From positions 120,461 to 184,460 of the forward strand of contig JBIQLN010000004.1 in NCBI GenBank assembly GCA_044464225.1: a stretch of DNA of 64,000 nucleotides, written 5' to 3'. The notes beneath the pieces were generated by a model. That model was not told the DNA's origin. It was given only the letters and a program-made list of their open reading frames with translations, and did not search any database. How positions within the stretch are numbered: the first letter of the stretch is position 1; each line of letters starts with the position of its first letter. The stretch comes from 66-474 sp044464225 (lineage in GTDB: Bacteria; Pseudomonadota; Gammaproteobacteria; Xanthomonadales; Rhodanobacteraceae). A program made the translations under genes and the position numbers. Of the stretch, positions 1 to 8,440 are shown piece after piece.

Positions 1-2
1 AC

Positions 3-683
3 GGCGTGGCATTGCTGGCGTTCTTCTGGATCGAGGCGCGTTCGCCCTTGCGATTTGCCGCGTGGATCCTCGCTGCGTTCGTGGTGCTTGCGGCGGCAAT
101 GGGAATTGCGTGGAAAACGTCAGCGCGTTTCGATGCGCGCATGGATCGCACGTTCGCCGCGTTGCAGGACACGCGCCACGGGCTGAACTACGCCAGCAGC
201 GGCCGGCTCGACATCTGGCGCGTCAGCGCAAAAATGATTGCGGCGCACCCTGTCGTCGGTGTCGGTGTGCGCGACTTTCGCGAAGCCTATCCGCGTTACG
301 CGTCGCCCTCCGACCATTTCGTCACCGAGGAAGCCTGCGGCGAAGGCGAGGGCGCCTGCCACCCGCACCAGATCGTACTGGAAGTGTTGAGCAACACCGG
401 CGCGATCGGGTTCACCTTGTGGATCGCTGCACTCGGCCTGGCATTGCGCGCATGGCGCCGCGTGGGGGCCGATGCGCGTCGACGTGCATTTCCCGTGACC
501 GTGGCGCTGGCGATCACGGTGTTTCCGCTCAACACGCACCTCGCGTTTTATTCGGCCTGGTGGGGCCTGTTGTCCTGGTGGCTGCTGGCGTTGTGGTGCG
601 CGGCGCTGTACGCGGACGTGCCGGACGATGCGCCGGTGAAACTGCCGCGTGTCCGGATGAAGGATGTCGTGCATGGCGCGTGA
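3..683 (+). CDS. O-antigen ligase family protein, C-terminal part (5' truncated by window)
   Basis: This is the C-terminal 226 residues of a polytopic membrane protein of the O-antigen ligase (WaaL/Wzy) type, which joins O-polysaccharide to lipid A-core in the periplasm. The frame is open to the window edge, so the real start lies upstream; GTG at 6 is only the first in-frame candidate. Seen: a periplasmic stretch with AAHPVVGVGVRDFREAYPRY (around residue 78) and HPHQIVLEVLSNTGAIG, the pattern of the large WaaL loop, then paired membrane segments. It overlaps the next glycosyltransferase by 20 bp if that starts at 664, which suggests one LPS operon. It could instead be a polymerase of the same superfamily. 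Confidence 0.8.
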   Translation, partial: GVALLAFFWIEARSPLRFAAWILAAFVVLAAAMGIAWKTSARFDARMDRTFAALQDTRHGLNYASSGRLDIWRVSAKMIAAHPVVGVGVRDFREAYPRYASPSDHFVTEEACGEGEGACHPHQIVLEVLSNTGAIGFTLWIAALGLALRAWRRVGADARRRAFPVTVALAITVFPLNTHLAFYSAWWGLLSWWLLALWCAALYADVPDDAPVKLPRVRMKDVVHGA

Positions 684-1431
684 GAAATTTTCGCTGGTGG
701 TCATCACCCTCGACAACGCCGACACGCTGGGGCGTTGCCTCGATGCCGCCAATTTCGCGGACGAGATCGTGGTGCTGGATTCGGGGTCGACCGATGAGAC
801 GGTCGAGATTGCCAAACGCCACGGAGCGCGTGTGGCGGTGCACCCTTTCGACGACTACGGTCCGCAGAAACAGCGCGCCATCGACATGGCCGCGCACGAC
901 TGGATATTGAACCTCGACGCCGACGAGATCCTGTCGCCCGGCACGCGCGCAGTGATCGAACGCGCACTGGAAAATCCGAAGGCCGCAGGTTATCGCCTGC
1001 CCCGCCGCGAGCGGATGTTCTGGGGCGTGCAGCACCCGTGGAGCCATCGCAATGGGCATCTGCGCCTGTTCGACCGCCGGCGCGGGCGCATGAACGCGGT
1101 GCCGGTACACGCCGCGGTGGAAGTGGATGGACCCGTCGAGACATTGACGCGCGCCGACTTCGTCAACATGGGCGACGACGACATCGCCGCGCGTGTCACC
1201 AAGATCAACCGCTACTCATCCGGCATGGTCGCCGACAAACTCGCGCGCAAACAACGTTTCAGCGGCCCGATGATGCTGCTGTACCCGCCGATCTTCTTCG
1301 TGCGGCAATACTTCTTCAAGCGCTACTTCCTGTCCGGCTGGGCCGGCTTCGTCGCCAGCGTGCTGGGTTCCGTCTACGTATTCCTGAAATACGCCAAGCT
1401 GCACGAAGCACGCAGGCAGAGCAGGAAATGA
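664..1431 (+). CDS. GT2 glycosyltransferase, WaaE/KdtX-like (LPS core)
   Basis: A 255-residue family-2 glycosyltransferase of the type that adds a sugar to the LPS inner core at the cytoplasmic face of the inner membrane. The GT-A signature is clear: FSLVVITLDNADTLGRCLDA at the N terminus, VVLDSGSTDETVEIA, then LNLDADEIL carrying the metal-binding acidic pair, and LRLFDRRRGRMN. The C-terminal third is hydrophobic and basic and probably sits on the membrane. The start could be ATG 664 or ATG 673 (MAREKFSL); the second fits homologues better, but both overlap the upstream ligase gene, implying translational coupling. A paralogue lies at 38687-39529. Confidence 0.88.
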   Translation: MSCMAREKFSLVVITLDNADTLGRCLDAANFADEIVVLDSGSTDETVEIAKRHGARVAVHPFDDYGPQKQRAIDMAAHDWILNLDADEILSPGTRAVIERALENPKAAGYRLPRRERMFWGVQHPWSHRNGHLRLFDRRRGRMNAVPVHAAVEVDGPVETLTRADFVNMGDDDIAARVTKINRYSSGMVADKLARKQRFSGPMMLLYPPIFFVRQYFFKRYFLSGWAGFVASVLGSVYVFLKYAKLHEARRQSRK

Positions 1432-1476
1432 GCAATGAGGGATACGGACACGCAGCCGCCGGAGCGTACCGTCCTT

Positions 1477-1560
1477 GTCATTCCGGGGCGCCTGCGGCGT
1501 CGCGTTTGCAAACACGGCCGGGTTCCGTCCGCAGAGAGCGCGGGCGGCCCCGGAATGACA
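1477..1560. repeat. REP-like palindromic pair
   Basis: Two divergent palindromic ends, GTCATTCCGGGGCGCC and GGCGGCCCCGGAATGAC, face each other across about 50 bp. This is the degenerate GGGGCC variant of the REP family seen many times in the window. It lies between the convergent glycosyltransferase and lpxL genes. Confidence 0.6.
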
Positions 1561-1619
1561 GCACGCCGACCTGCTGCCTGCGCGAATCGGGATTTCCGCT
1601 TCCCGACCCCGGCTGCGCC

Positions 1620-2537
1620 TCAGTAAACCGGGGGTGATCCCGGCGGCCTCGTCTTGAACCGCTTGTGCGCCCACAGGTATTGCGCGGGCGCTCCGCGCAC
1701 CATGCGTTCGATCGCGGCGTTGACGCGTGTGGTGTCGGCGATCACGTCCTCACTCGGGAAGTTTTCCAGCGGCGCTTCCAGGCGCAGTACGTAGCCGCCA
1801 TCCGGCGTGCGGCGGTGGAAGAAGGGTATCACCGCTGCACCGGAAAGCCTTGCCAGGTGATGCGTGGCGGTGATCGTCGAGGCCGGAATGCCGAAGAACG
1901 GCGCGAACACCGAGTCCTTGCCGCGCATGTCCTGGTCGGGCGCATACCAGACGGTGCCGCCGCGCTTCAGGTACTTCACGGTGGCGCGCAGCTGGTCCTT
2001 GTCGAACATGGTGTCCGCGTAGCGCAGGCGCGCGCGCAACACGTTCCATTCGAACACATCGGAGTCCATGCGCCGGTACATGCCGGCGATGCGGATGCGG
2101 CGCGAGATCAATCGCGCGCACAATTCAAGATGCGAGAAATGCCCGCCGACCAGCAGCACGCCGCGGCCCTGCGCGCGTGCGGCTTCGAGATGTTCCAACC
2201 CCTCGATATCGACGCGCAACTTCGCGAGCTTCGGGTCGGACGCAAACCAGCCCAGCGCGAACTCGCCCAGCATCCGGCCCATCTCGCGGGTCGCTTCGCG
2301 GCGCAGCGACTCCCGTTGCGCCGCATCCATTTCGGGAAAGCAAAGTTCGAGGTTGCGTGCGATCACATGCCGCCGCGCGCGCAGCAGCGGCGAGATCGCG
2401 GCGCTGAACGCCGCGCCAAGCGCGATGATCCAGCGCGCCGGCAGCCACACGATCGTGCGGATGAAACCGACGCCGAGCCACGCCGGCCAGTGGCGCGGTG
2501 CGAGCAGCGTGCGGGGGAACGGCGGGGACTCGGACAT
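1620..2537 (-). CDS. lpxL: LpxL/HtrB-family lipid A acyltransferase
   Basis: This 305-residue protein belongs to the lipid A biosynthesis lauroyl/myristoyl acyltransferase family, which transfers a secondary acyl chain from acyl-ACP to Kdo2-lipid IV-A at the inner membrane. Seen: an N-terminal hydrophobic helix (residues 21-50), the acyltransferase HX4E motif GGHFSHLE (H133, E138), and the family block DQDMRGKDSVFAPFFG near residue 208. The ATG at 2537 gives the usual MSESPPFPRTLLAPRHWP-type N terminus; the frame extends 19 codons further upstream without homology. The gene is convergent with the upstream LPS glycosyltransferase. LpxL versus LpxM/LpxP specificity cannot be told from sequence. 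Confidence 0.88.
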   Translation of the reverse strand: MSESPPFPRTLLAPRHWPAWLGVGFIRTIVWLPARWIIALGAAFSAAISPLLRARRHVIARNLELCFPEMDAAQRESLRREATREMGRMLGEFALGWFASDPKLAKLRVDIEGLEHLEAARAQGRGVLLVGGHFSHLELCARLISRRIRIAGMYRRMDSDVFEWNVLRARLRYADTMFDKDQLRATVKYLKRGGTVWYAPDQDMRGKDSVFAPFFGIPASTITATHHLARLSGAAVIPFFHRRTPDGGYVLRLEAPLENFPSEDVIADTTRVNAAIERMVRGAPAQYLWAHKRFKTRPPGSPPVY

Positions 2538-2570
2538 GGCGGGCGATGATAGCAACCGACCGTATTGCGG

Positions 2571-2600
2571 TAGGGCGGGAGGAGCGCAGCGCATCCCGTC
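2571..2600. repeat. GGCGGGA hairpin repeat (family 2, copy 1)
   Basis: An imperfect hairpin around GCGCAGCGC with GGGCGGGA on the left and TCCCG on the right. A very similar sequence occurs at 25602-25631, so this is a second small repeat family distinct from the REPs. Confidence 0.5.
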
Positions 2601-2840
2601 GATGACACCGACGGCGGGTTATCACCCGATCCACGACACTTCGCTGCATCCGCTTGCGCGGAAAACTAAAGATGGCGTCCCCAGGGAAATACCGGGGCCT
2701 GGCGTTTCATGTATCAGGTGCAAGAGTAAAGCTGGACTACTCACCGCTCCGCGGCGCGCCCTTCGGGCCATTTGGCTGCGTCGATGTTCGCTGCGCCCTG
2801 CCCGCGCAGTCCGGACTGCGTCGGAATGGCTACAAACTTC

Positions 2841-2940
2841 GTCATCCCGGACGCCGCGAAGCGGCGATCCGGGACCCAGTGACTTTCGGCTCAATCGGGT
2901 ACCAAAGTCACTGGGTTCCGGCTTTCGCCGGAATGACGAC
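2841..2940. repeat. REP pair (REPIN-like)
   Basis: A left REP, GTCATCCCGGACGCCGCGAA with GCGGCGATCCGGGACCCAGT, and a right REP, CACTGGGTTCCGGCTTTCGC ending CGGAATGAC, lie in inverted orientation about 25 bp apart, both bordered by the conserved GTGACTTT/AAAGTCAC segment. This is the canonical form of the repeat in this genome. Confidence 0.85.
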
Positions 2941-3031
2941 CAGGTGGAGTGGCGGCAAGTTGGCATATTTTGGCCTGCACCGGAATGACGACTGGTTGAA
3001 GTGAGGCAAGCGGGATGGCGAGCCGGGACGA

Positions 3032-5008
3032 TCACCCGAGCATCGCCGCGATCTTCGCCAGTTGCGCGGCCGCGACGTCGCGACGCACCTGCGCGTCGGC
3101 TTCCGGATCGGCGCCGTCGCGATGCAATTCTGCGGCGGGCAATTCTTCCAGGAACCGCGACGGCTTCTGCTTGAATACCTGCCCGTAACGCCGCCCCTGC
3201 ACGCTGTAGCTCATGTGCAGCAACTCCCTGGCGCGGGTGATGCCGACGTACAAGAGCCGGCGTTCCTCGTCGAGACGGCCTTCGTCGATCGCGCCTTCGT
3301 GCGGCAGCGTGCCGTCCTCGCAGCCGACGATGTGTACCGAACGGAATTCCAGCCCCTTGGCCGCATGCAGCGTCATCATCCGCACCGCGTCGCCGCCGTC
3401 GTCCTTGTCTGCGTGGCTGAGCAGCGCGAGCTGCGCGGCCAGGTCGCTCGCGCGCGCCTTGCCCGAATCCATCGCGCGGAACCAGCCCGTCAGTTCGCGC
3501 ACGTTGCCGAGCCTGCGTTCCTGCAGCGCCGGATCGCGTGCGCCCTGCGCCAGGTGTTCCATGTAGCGAGTGCGCGTCAGGACTTCATCCACCAGTTCGG
3601 CGGCCTCGGCATGCTTCGCATGCTGCGACAGCGATTCCAGCAGATCGACGAAACCCGCCAGCGCCGCGGCCGGCCGCGGCGACAGTTGCTGCAGGACGGT
3701 GGGGCTGTGCGCCGCGCGCAGCATCGAAAGGTGTTTCGACTGCGCGAGCTCGCCGAGTTTCTCCAGCGTCGTCGCGCCGATTTCGCGGCGCGGCACGTTG
3801 ACCACGCGCAGGAACGCCGCATCGTCATCCGGATTGGCGATCAGGCGCAAGTACGCCAGCACGTCCTTGACCTCAACGCGGTCCAGGAAACTCAGCGCGC
3901 CGGTCAGGTGATAGGGAATGCGGCCAAGTTGCAGCGCTTTTTCCAGCGGCCGCGCCTGGTGGTTGCCGCGGTACAGCACCGCGCAATCCGACCACGCGAG
4001 ACCGTGCTTGTCGCGCAGGTACATCAACTGCGAGGCGACGCGTTCGGCTTCGTGTTCCGCATCGCGGCATTCCAGCACGCGGATGCGTTCGCCGTCGGCG
4101 TGCGCGCTCCACAGCTTCTTCGGATGCGCATGCGGATTCTGCGCGATCAGCGCGTTGGCCGCGCGCAGCACGCGCTGCGCGCAACGATAGTTCTGTTCCA
4201 GCTTCACGACGCGCAGCTTGGGATAATCCTGCGACAGCTTGTCGAGGTTGCCGGGGTCGGCGCCGCGCCACGCGTAGATCGACTGATCGTCATCGCCCAC
4301 GCAGGTGAACGCACCGCGCTCGCCGGTCAGCAATTTCAGGAAGGCGTACTGCGCGGCGTTGGTGTCCTGGCATTCGTCCACCAATAAATACCGGATGCGT
4401 TCGCGCCACGCGGCGCGCGCTTCCTCGTCGCGCTCCAGCACCGCCACCGGCAGCCGGATCAGGTCATCGAAATCCACCGCGTTGAACGCGGCGAGCCGCC
4501 TCTGGTACGCGGCATAAAGTTGCGCGGCTTCCAGTTCGCGTGGCGTGCGCGCGGCGTCCAGCGCCTCATCGGGCGTCAGGCCGTCGCTTTTCAGGCGCGA
4601 CAGCAGCGAGCGCAACTGGAACAGCTTGTCGGATTTCACGGCTGCGCCGGCGAGTTCCTTCACCAAGCCGGCGCTGTCGTCGGCGTCCAGCACCGAAAAA
4701 CCGCGTCGCAAGCCGGCGCGCGCGTGTTCGATCTGCAGGAACTTCAGCCCCAGCGCGTGGAACGTGCACACGTTCAGGCCTTCCGCGGCATCGCCCTTGA
4801 TGCGCTTCGCGACGCGCTCGCGCATCTCGCGCGCGGCCTTGTTGGTGAAGGTGATTGCGGCGATCTTCGCGGCCGGCACCAGGCCGCGTTCGATCAGGTG
4901 CGCGATCTTCTCGGTGATCACGCGCGTCTTGCCCGAGCCCGCGCCGGCCAGCACCAGCAGGGGGCCATCGACATATTCGACGGCGGCGCGTTGTTGGGGG
5001 TTGAGCAT
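3032..5008 (-). CDS. rep: ATP-dependent DNA helicase Rep (UvrD/Rep superfamily 1)
   Basis: A 658-residue superfamily-1 3'-5' helicase, close to the length of E. coli Rep (673), which clears protein roadblocks ahead of replication forks. Seen: MLNPQQRAAVEYV at the N terminus, the Walker A motif AGAGSGKT (21-28), motif Ia AITFTNKAAREM, Walker B LLVDECQDTNAAQY, the GDDDQSIYAWRGA motif, QNYRC, and the C-terminal VHIVGCEDGTLPH and LLYVGITRARELL motifs. ATG 5008 was chosen because homologues begin at MRLNPxQQ; the frame is open another 26 codons upstream. It diverges from the unknown gene that starts at 5077, with 68 bp between. Confidence 0.95.
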   Translation of the reverse strand: MLNPQQRAAVEYVDGPLLVLAGAGSGKTRVITEKIAHLIERGLVPAAKIAAITFTNKAAREMRERVAKRIKGDAAEGLNVCTFHALGLKFLQIEHARAGLRRGFSVLDADDSAGLVKELAGAAVKSDKLFQLRSLLSRLKSDGLTPDEALDAARTPRELEAAQLYAAYQRRLAAFNAVDFDDLIRLPVAVLERDEEARAAWRERIRYLLVDECQDTNAAQYAFLKLLTGERGAFTCVGDDDQSIYAWRGADPGNLDKLSQDYPKLRVVKLEQNYRCAQRVLRAANALIAQNPHAHPKKLWSAHADGERIRVLECRDAEHEAERVASQLMYLRDKHGLAWSDCAVLYRGNHQARPLEKALQLGRIPYHLTGALSFLDRVEVKDVLAYLRLIANPDDDAAFLRVVNVPRREIGATTLEKLGELAQSKHLSMLRAAHSPTVLQQLSPRPAAALAGFVDLLESLSQHAKHAEAAELVDEVLTRTRYMEHLAQGARDPALQERRLGNVRELTGWFRAMDSGKARASDLAAQLALLSHADKDDGGDAVRMMTLHAAKGLEFRSVHIVGCEDGTLPHEGAIDEGRLDEERRLLYVGITRARELLHMSYSVQGRRYGQVFKQKPSRFLEELPAAELHRDGADPEADAQVRRDVAAAQLAKIAAMLG

Positions 5009-5076
5009 GGGTTCGATCCGGCAAACAGCCGACAATGTTACCGTGTCGGCTTTCGAATCCTCGAGGACTTCGACAC

Positions 5077-5835
5077 ATGGCCGCACCTGACTGGACGCGC
5101 CCGCATTGGAGCCGCGACGAGGCCAAGGCCATGCTGGTCTGGTTTGTGTTCGGCGAGTTTCCCGCCGAGCCGAAGCTCGACCTCACCGCGCACGGCAGCC
5201 ACGGTTTGCCGCAGGGCGTCGAAATCCTGCGCATCCCGAAGGACAGGCTGGCGCATTGGGAAGGCCATCCGCTGCGCGGCGCGATCGGCGAGATCCTGCG
5301 CGAAGGCAACCCCGGCGCATTCGAATCCGCGCGCAAGGCGCCCGAATGCCTGATGGTGCGCGGCGAATTGGCCGATGCCGATTCGCTCGCGTACCTGCGC
5401 GATACGCTGGGGGTCATTGCGGCGTTGCTGGACGTGGGCGGAATCGCGGTGGTCGATCCGCAGATCCTGGAAATGTTCTCTGCCGATGACTGGCGTGCAC
5501 GCTACGCGGCCGACGTGATCGCCACGCCGCGCAGCCACGTGCTGGTGCTGTGCCAGGACGACGCGGGCGGCACGGCGTGGATCAAGACCCGCGGCATGCG
5601 CAAGTTCGCGCGCCCCGACATCAGCATCCGCCGCGTGCCGCAAGCCGACGTGCAGCGCGCGGGTGCGGTCGCGGCGCGACTGGCCGATTTGCAGGCGCGC
5701 GGGATGCGCTTCGGCGACGATTCGACCGTGGACGTCGATGGGTTGCCGGGTGGCCTGAAGGTCACGCGTGCCGGCTCGCTGGACGATCCGGAGTTCAACA
5801 ACACGCATCTCGAGATGATCTGGCCGAACGCGTAG
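5077..5835 (+). CDS. Conserved protein of unknown function
   Basis: A 252-residue soluble protein with no signal peptide or membrane segment, starting MAAPDWTRPHWSRDEAKAML. I do not recognise a family with confidence. The text around residues 105-135 (DTLGVIAALLDVGGIAVVDP) and HVLVLCQDD resembles alpha/beta folds in which a cofactor-free core is built around hydrophobic strands, loosely like DUF4261-type proteins. ATG 5077 was preferred over an in-frame TTG at 5035 because it begins the compositionally typical part. It diverges from rep and is followed by REP repeats, so it is probably monocistronic. Confidence 0.7.
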   Translation: MAAPDWTRPHWSRDEAKAMLVWFVFGEFPAEPKLDLTAHGSHGLPQGVEILRIPKDRLAHWEGHPLRGAIGEILREGNPGAFESARKAPECLMVRGELADADSLAYLRDTLGVIAALLDVGGIAVVDPQILEMFSADDWRARYAADVIATPRSHVLVLCQDDAGGTAWIKTRGMRKFARPDISIRRVPQADVQRAGAVAARLADLQARGMRFGDDSTVDVDGLPGGLKVTRAGSLDDPEFNNTHLEMIWPNA

Positions 5836-5855
5836 CCCCAATTCTTTTCTGCTCG

Positions 5856-6048
5856 CCATCCCGGCGTAAGCCGGGACCCAGTGACTTTTATGTGTCAATG
5901 GATCGCGGAAAAGTCGCTGGGTCCCGGATCGCCGCTTCGCGGCGTCCGGGATGACGCCAATTTCTTCAGTCATTCCGGCGCAAGCCGGAACCCAGTGACA
6001 ATGGAATGCGAGAAAAACACTGGATCCCGGCTTTCGCCGGGATGACGA
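5856..6048. repeat. Two consecutive REP pairs
   Basis: Four REP arms in alternating orientation: GCCATCCCGGCGTAAGCCGG, then GGGTCCCGGATCGCCGCTTC, then GTCATTCCGGCGCAAGCCGG, then GGATCCCGGCTTTCGCCGGG ATGACG. They fill the gap between the unknown gene and arfB and end about 60 bp before the arfB start. Confidence 0.8.
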
Positions 6049-6106
6049 CGTGGGTTGGCGCAGATTGATTGCGCGATCGCGTTCCGGATCACGTAACCTT
6101 TGCGAC

Positions 6107-6526
6107 ATGCGCATCTCGCCCTCCATCGACATCCCCGAATCGGAACTGACCGAGCGCTTCCTGCGTGCGGACGGCCCGGGCGGCCAGCACGTCAACCGCA
6201 CCGAAAGCGCGGTCGAACTGCGCTTCGACGTCGCGCAATCGCCGTCGCTGCCGGAAGCGGTGCGGGCGCGGGTGCTGGCACGCCGCGATCGCCGGCTGAC
6301 CGACGACGGCGTGATTGTGATCCAGGCGCGGCGCTTCCGCGACCAGGCGCGCAACCGCGACGATGCGCGCGACCGCCTGGTCGAAATCATCCGGGCATCG
6401 CTCACGCCGCCGAAAAAACGCGTGGCGACCAGGCCGACGCGGGCCTCGAAGGAACGCCGCCTCGCCGGCAAGAAGCAGCGCGGCAACGTGAAGCGCAACC
6501 GTGGCCGCGCCTGGAGCGAGGATTGA
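6107..6526 (+). CDS. arfB: Alternative ribosome-rescue factor ArfB (YaeJ-type peptidyl-tRNA hydrolase)
   Basis: A 139-residue class-I release-factor-like hydrolase that frees stalled ribosomes by entering the empty A site and hydrolysing peptidyl-tRNA. Seen: the catalytic GGQ motif in DGPGGQHVNRTES (residues 25-27), no codon-recognition domain, and a long basic C-terminal tail (KERRLAGKKQRGNVKRNRGR), the part known to plug the mRNA channel. The length matches the family (about 140). ATG 6107 gives MRISPSIDIPESEL. The stop overlaps the TTG start of the next acyltransferase gene (TTGA), indicating a two-gene operon. Confidence 0.94.
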   Translation: MRISPSIDIPESELTERFLRADGPGGQHVNRTESAVELRFDVAQSPSLPEAVRARVLARRDRRLTDDGVIVIQARRFRDQARNRDDARDRLVEIIRASLTPPKKRVATRPTRASKERRLAGKKQRGNVKRNRGRAWSED

Positions 6527-7128
6527 ATACCGGCGCGCCGCAACCGTCGCTGCCCGCGACCTTGCCGCCCGCGATGCCGCAGTTTCCCGGTCGCGCGTGG
6601 CGCAAGCCGTTCCGCGCGGCGGTGAGCCTGAGCGGCTGGCGCCTCGAAGGCGAATTGCCCGACGTCGCCAAGGCGGTGCTGATCGTCGCGCCGCATTCGT
6701 CTTGGTGGGACGGTGTCCACGGCCTGTTGTTCAAGGTCGCGCTGGGTGCGGACATTTCGTTCATGGCCAAGCGCGAACTGTTCCGTTGGCCCTTGGGCGG
6801 TCTGCTGCGCAGGCTCGGCGGCGTGCCGATCGAGCGCGGTGCCGCCGGCGACGTGGTCGCGCAGATGATCGAGCGTTTCCGTGCCCGCGAGCGCCTGTGG
6901 CTCGGCATCGAACCCGAGGGCACCCGCAAGGCCGTCGCGAAATGGAAATCGGGTTTCTGGCACATCGCGCGGCAGGCGGGCGTGCCGATCCTGCCGGGCT
7001 ATTTCGATTATCCGCGCAAGGTGATCGGCCTCGGCGCGCTGTTTTATCCGACCGGCGACAAGGATGCCGACCTCGCCGCGTTGCGCACCTTCTACCAGCC
7101 CTTCCGCGGCAAGCATCGCGGCGTTTGA
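6523..7128 (+). CDS. PlsC-like 1-acylglycerol-3-phosphate acyltransferase
   Basis: A 201-residue lysophospholipid acyltransferase domain protein. Seen: the HX4D catalytic motif in VAPHSSWWDG (H58, D63) and the substrate-binding EPEGTR motif near residue 128. It lacks the long N-terminal membrane helix of E. coli PlsC and is shorter (about 245 in PlsC), like the compact family members in Xanthomonadales whose substrate is unknown. The TTG at 6523 has GGAG six bases upstream and overlaps the arfB stop by four bases, so it is preferred over ATG 6574, which lacks a ribosome-binding site and would remove 17 residues outside the domain. Confidence 0.85.
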   Translation: MNTGAPQPSLPATLPPAMPQFPGRAWRKPFRAAVSLSGWRLEGELPDVAKAVLIVAPHSSWWDGVHGLLFKVALGADISFMAKRELFRWPLGGLLRRLGGVPIERGAAGDVVAQMIERFRARERLWLGIEPEGTRKAVAKWKSGFWHIARQAGVPILPGYFDYPRKVIGLGALFYPTGDKDADLAALRTFYQPFRGKHRGV

Positions 7129-7374
7129 TTCGGCCGGCTTGCGGTTCGCTCGCCAGGCTCGTTGATCGCGTCGATTTCCGCCGGGAAAACCCTCCCCGCC
7201 TTCCGGCTGCGGTGTCGGCCGATCTCGCCCGCATTGGCGGTCGGAACGGCGCGTGGTTCCCGTATGGCACGGCGTGTGCAAGCAGTCTTCAGGCCATCCA
7301 GGCCGATGGCGGTCATCGCCTGCGCCGTGCCCGCGGCTGCGGTATGATCCCGCCTTGCATGAAAGGGGGTTGCC

Positions 7375-8403
7375 GTGTCCAGCGTGCAGTCGCAACGGAT
7401 TGCCGGGATTTCCCGCTCGGCGGATGACGTGCCGGCGATGGGGCGTTTGCCGCGCCAATTGTCGCAGCGCGAACGGGAGCTGTTTGCCAGCGCCGGCCAG
7501 CGCATCGAGCTGGACGCCGGCCGTGCCGTGTTCCGGCGCGGCGAATTCGGCCGCAGCATGTTCGTGATCGAATCCGGACGCATCCTGCTGGAATTCGCGG
7601 GCGACCTGCCCGACAAGCTGATCGGTCCCGACGAATATTTCGGCGAACTCGCGCTGTTCGTGGGCAACCACGCTCGCTCGGGCAGCGCGCTCGCGGCCGA
7701 ACCCAGCGTGCTGTACCTGATCGATCTCGACCGCTTCGAAAACCTGATGCGGCGCGAACCGCTGCAAATGGCGCAATTCATGCTCCGCTCGTTCACCTAC
7801 CTGGTGGCCAGCGAGCAGCAGTTGATCGCCAACTACAAGCGCCGCAACGAAGACCTGATGCAGACGCTGGATTCGCTGCGCCAGACGCGCGACCAGTTGC
7901 AGCTCGCGCGACGCCAGGTGTGCACCGACGACCTGACCGGCCTGTGCAACCGGCGCGGCCTGTACCAGTTCCTCGAGAATGCGACCGAGGTGCGCGACCG
8001 CAACCGTCGTTTCGGCCTGCTGCTGGTCGACGTCGACCGCTTCAAGCAGATCAACGACCAGTCCGGCCATCTTTTGGGCGACGACGTGTTGCGCGCGATC
8101 GCATCCGAAATCCAGGACGCCGCGGGTGCCACCGATCTGCCGTGCCGGCTGGGCGGCGACGAGTTCGCGCTGCTGACCCAGGTGAAGGACCGGCATGAGC
8201 TGTCCGAACGTGCGCTGCGCATCGTCGAGGGCGTGCGCCAGTTGCGGTTCGCGAAAAGCGCGCCGGATCTCGTGGTGTCCGTCAGCATCGGCGGCGGCCT
8301 GTGCCGCGACGAGGACGAGTGGTCGGTGTGGTACAGCGAAGCTGATTGCGCGCTGTACCACGTCAAGGGTTCCGGTGGCGACGGCGTGCACGTGATGGGT
8401 TGA
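7375..8403 (+). CDS. Diguanylate cyclase with N-terminal cyclic-nucleotide-binding domain
   Basis: A 342-residue cytoplasmic signalling protein. Residues about 25-140 form a cyclic-nucleotide-binding (Crp-like) jelly roll with the family motif FGELALF (89-95), residues 150-182 a helical linker, and residues 184-342 a GGDEF domain with intact RLGGDEFAL (active-site residues 260-264). The likely product is c-di-GMP from GTP, possibly tuned by a nucleotide ligand. No RxxD inhibitory site precedes GGDEF (ATDLPCRL), so product inhibition at that site is not expected. The start is GTG 7375, preceded by AAAGGGGG. There is no membrane segment or DNA-binding helix. Confidence 0.9.
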   Translation: MSSVQSQRIAGISRSADDVPAMGRLPRQLSQRERELFASAGQRIELDAGRAVFRRGEFGRSMFVIESGRILLEFAGDLPDKLIGPDEYFGELALFVGNHARSGSALAAEPSVLYLIDLDRFENLMRREPLQMAQFMLRSFTYLVASEQQLIANYKRRNEDLMQTLDSLRQTRDQLQLARRQVCTDDLTGLCNRRGLYQFLENATEVRDRNRRFGLLLVDVDRFKQINDQSGHLLGDDVLRAIASEIQDAAGATDLPCRLGGDEFALLTQVKDRHELSERALRIVEGVRQLRFAKSAPDLVVSVSIGGGLCRDEDEWSVWYSEADCALYHVKGSGGDGVHVMG

Positions 8404-8440
8404 TGAAAAAATATCCGCGCCAGCGGATGTCTTGTGGATG

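Larger units (their letters stand above)
2538..3031. other. Intergenic region with repeats, no gene
   Basis: This 494-bp stretch between lpxL and rep holds a GC-rich imperfect hairpin at 2571-2600 (GGGCGGGAGGAGCGCAGCGC followed by ATCCCG) and a REP pair at 2841-2940. The part at 2650-2835 contains small inverted segments, such as CCAGG/CCTGG around 2690-2703, but no convincing coding sequence. The open frame on the + strand there has no ribosome-binding site and runs straight through the REP pair. Confidence 0.6.

Noticed and set aside
2654..3004. A 116-codon frame between lpxL and rep
   Set aside because: It has no ribosome-binding site and its 3' half is a translated REP pair. The 5' half may be part of a repeat.
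5038..8391. A 1117-codon open frame on the minus strand
   Set aside because: It is antisense to the unknown gene, arfB, the acyltransferase and the GGDEF gene and crosses REP repeats. High GC leaves long antisense frames open; the residue content is Arg/Ala/Gln-rich with no motif.
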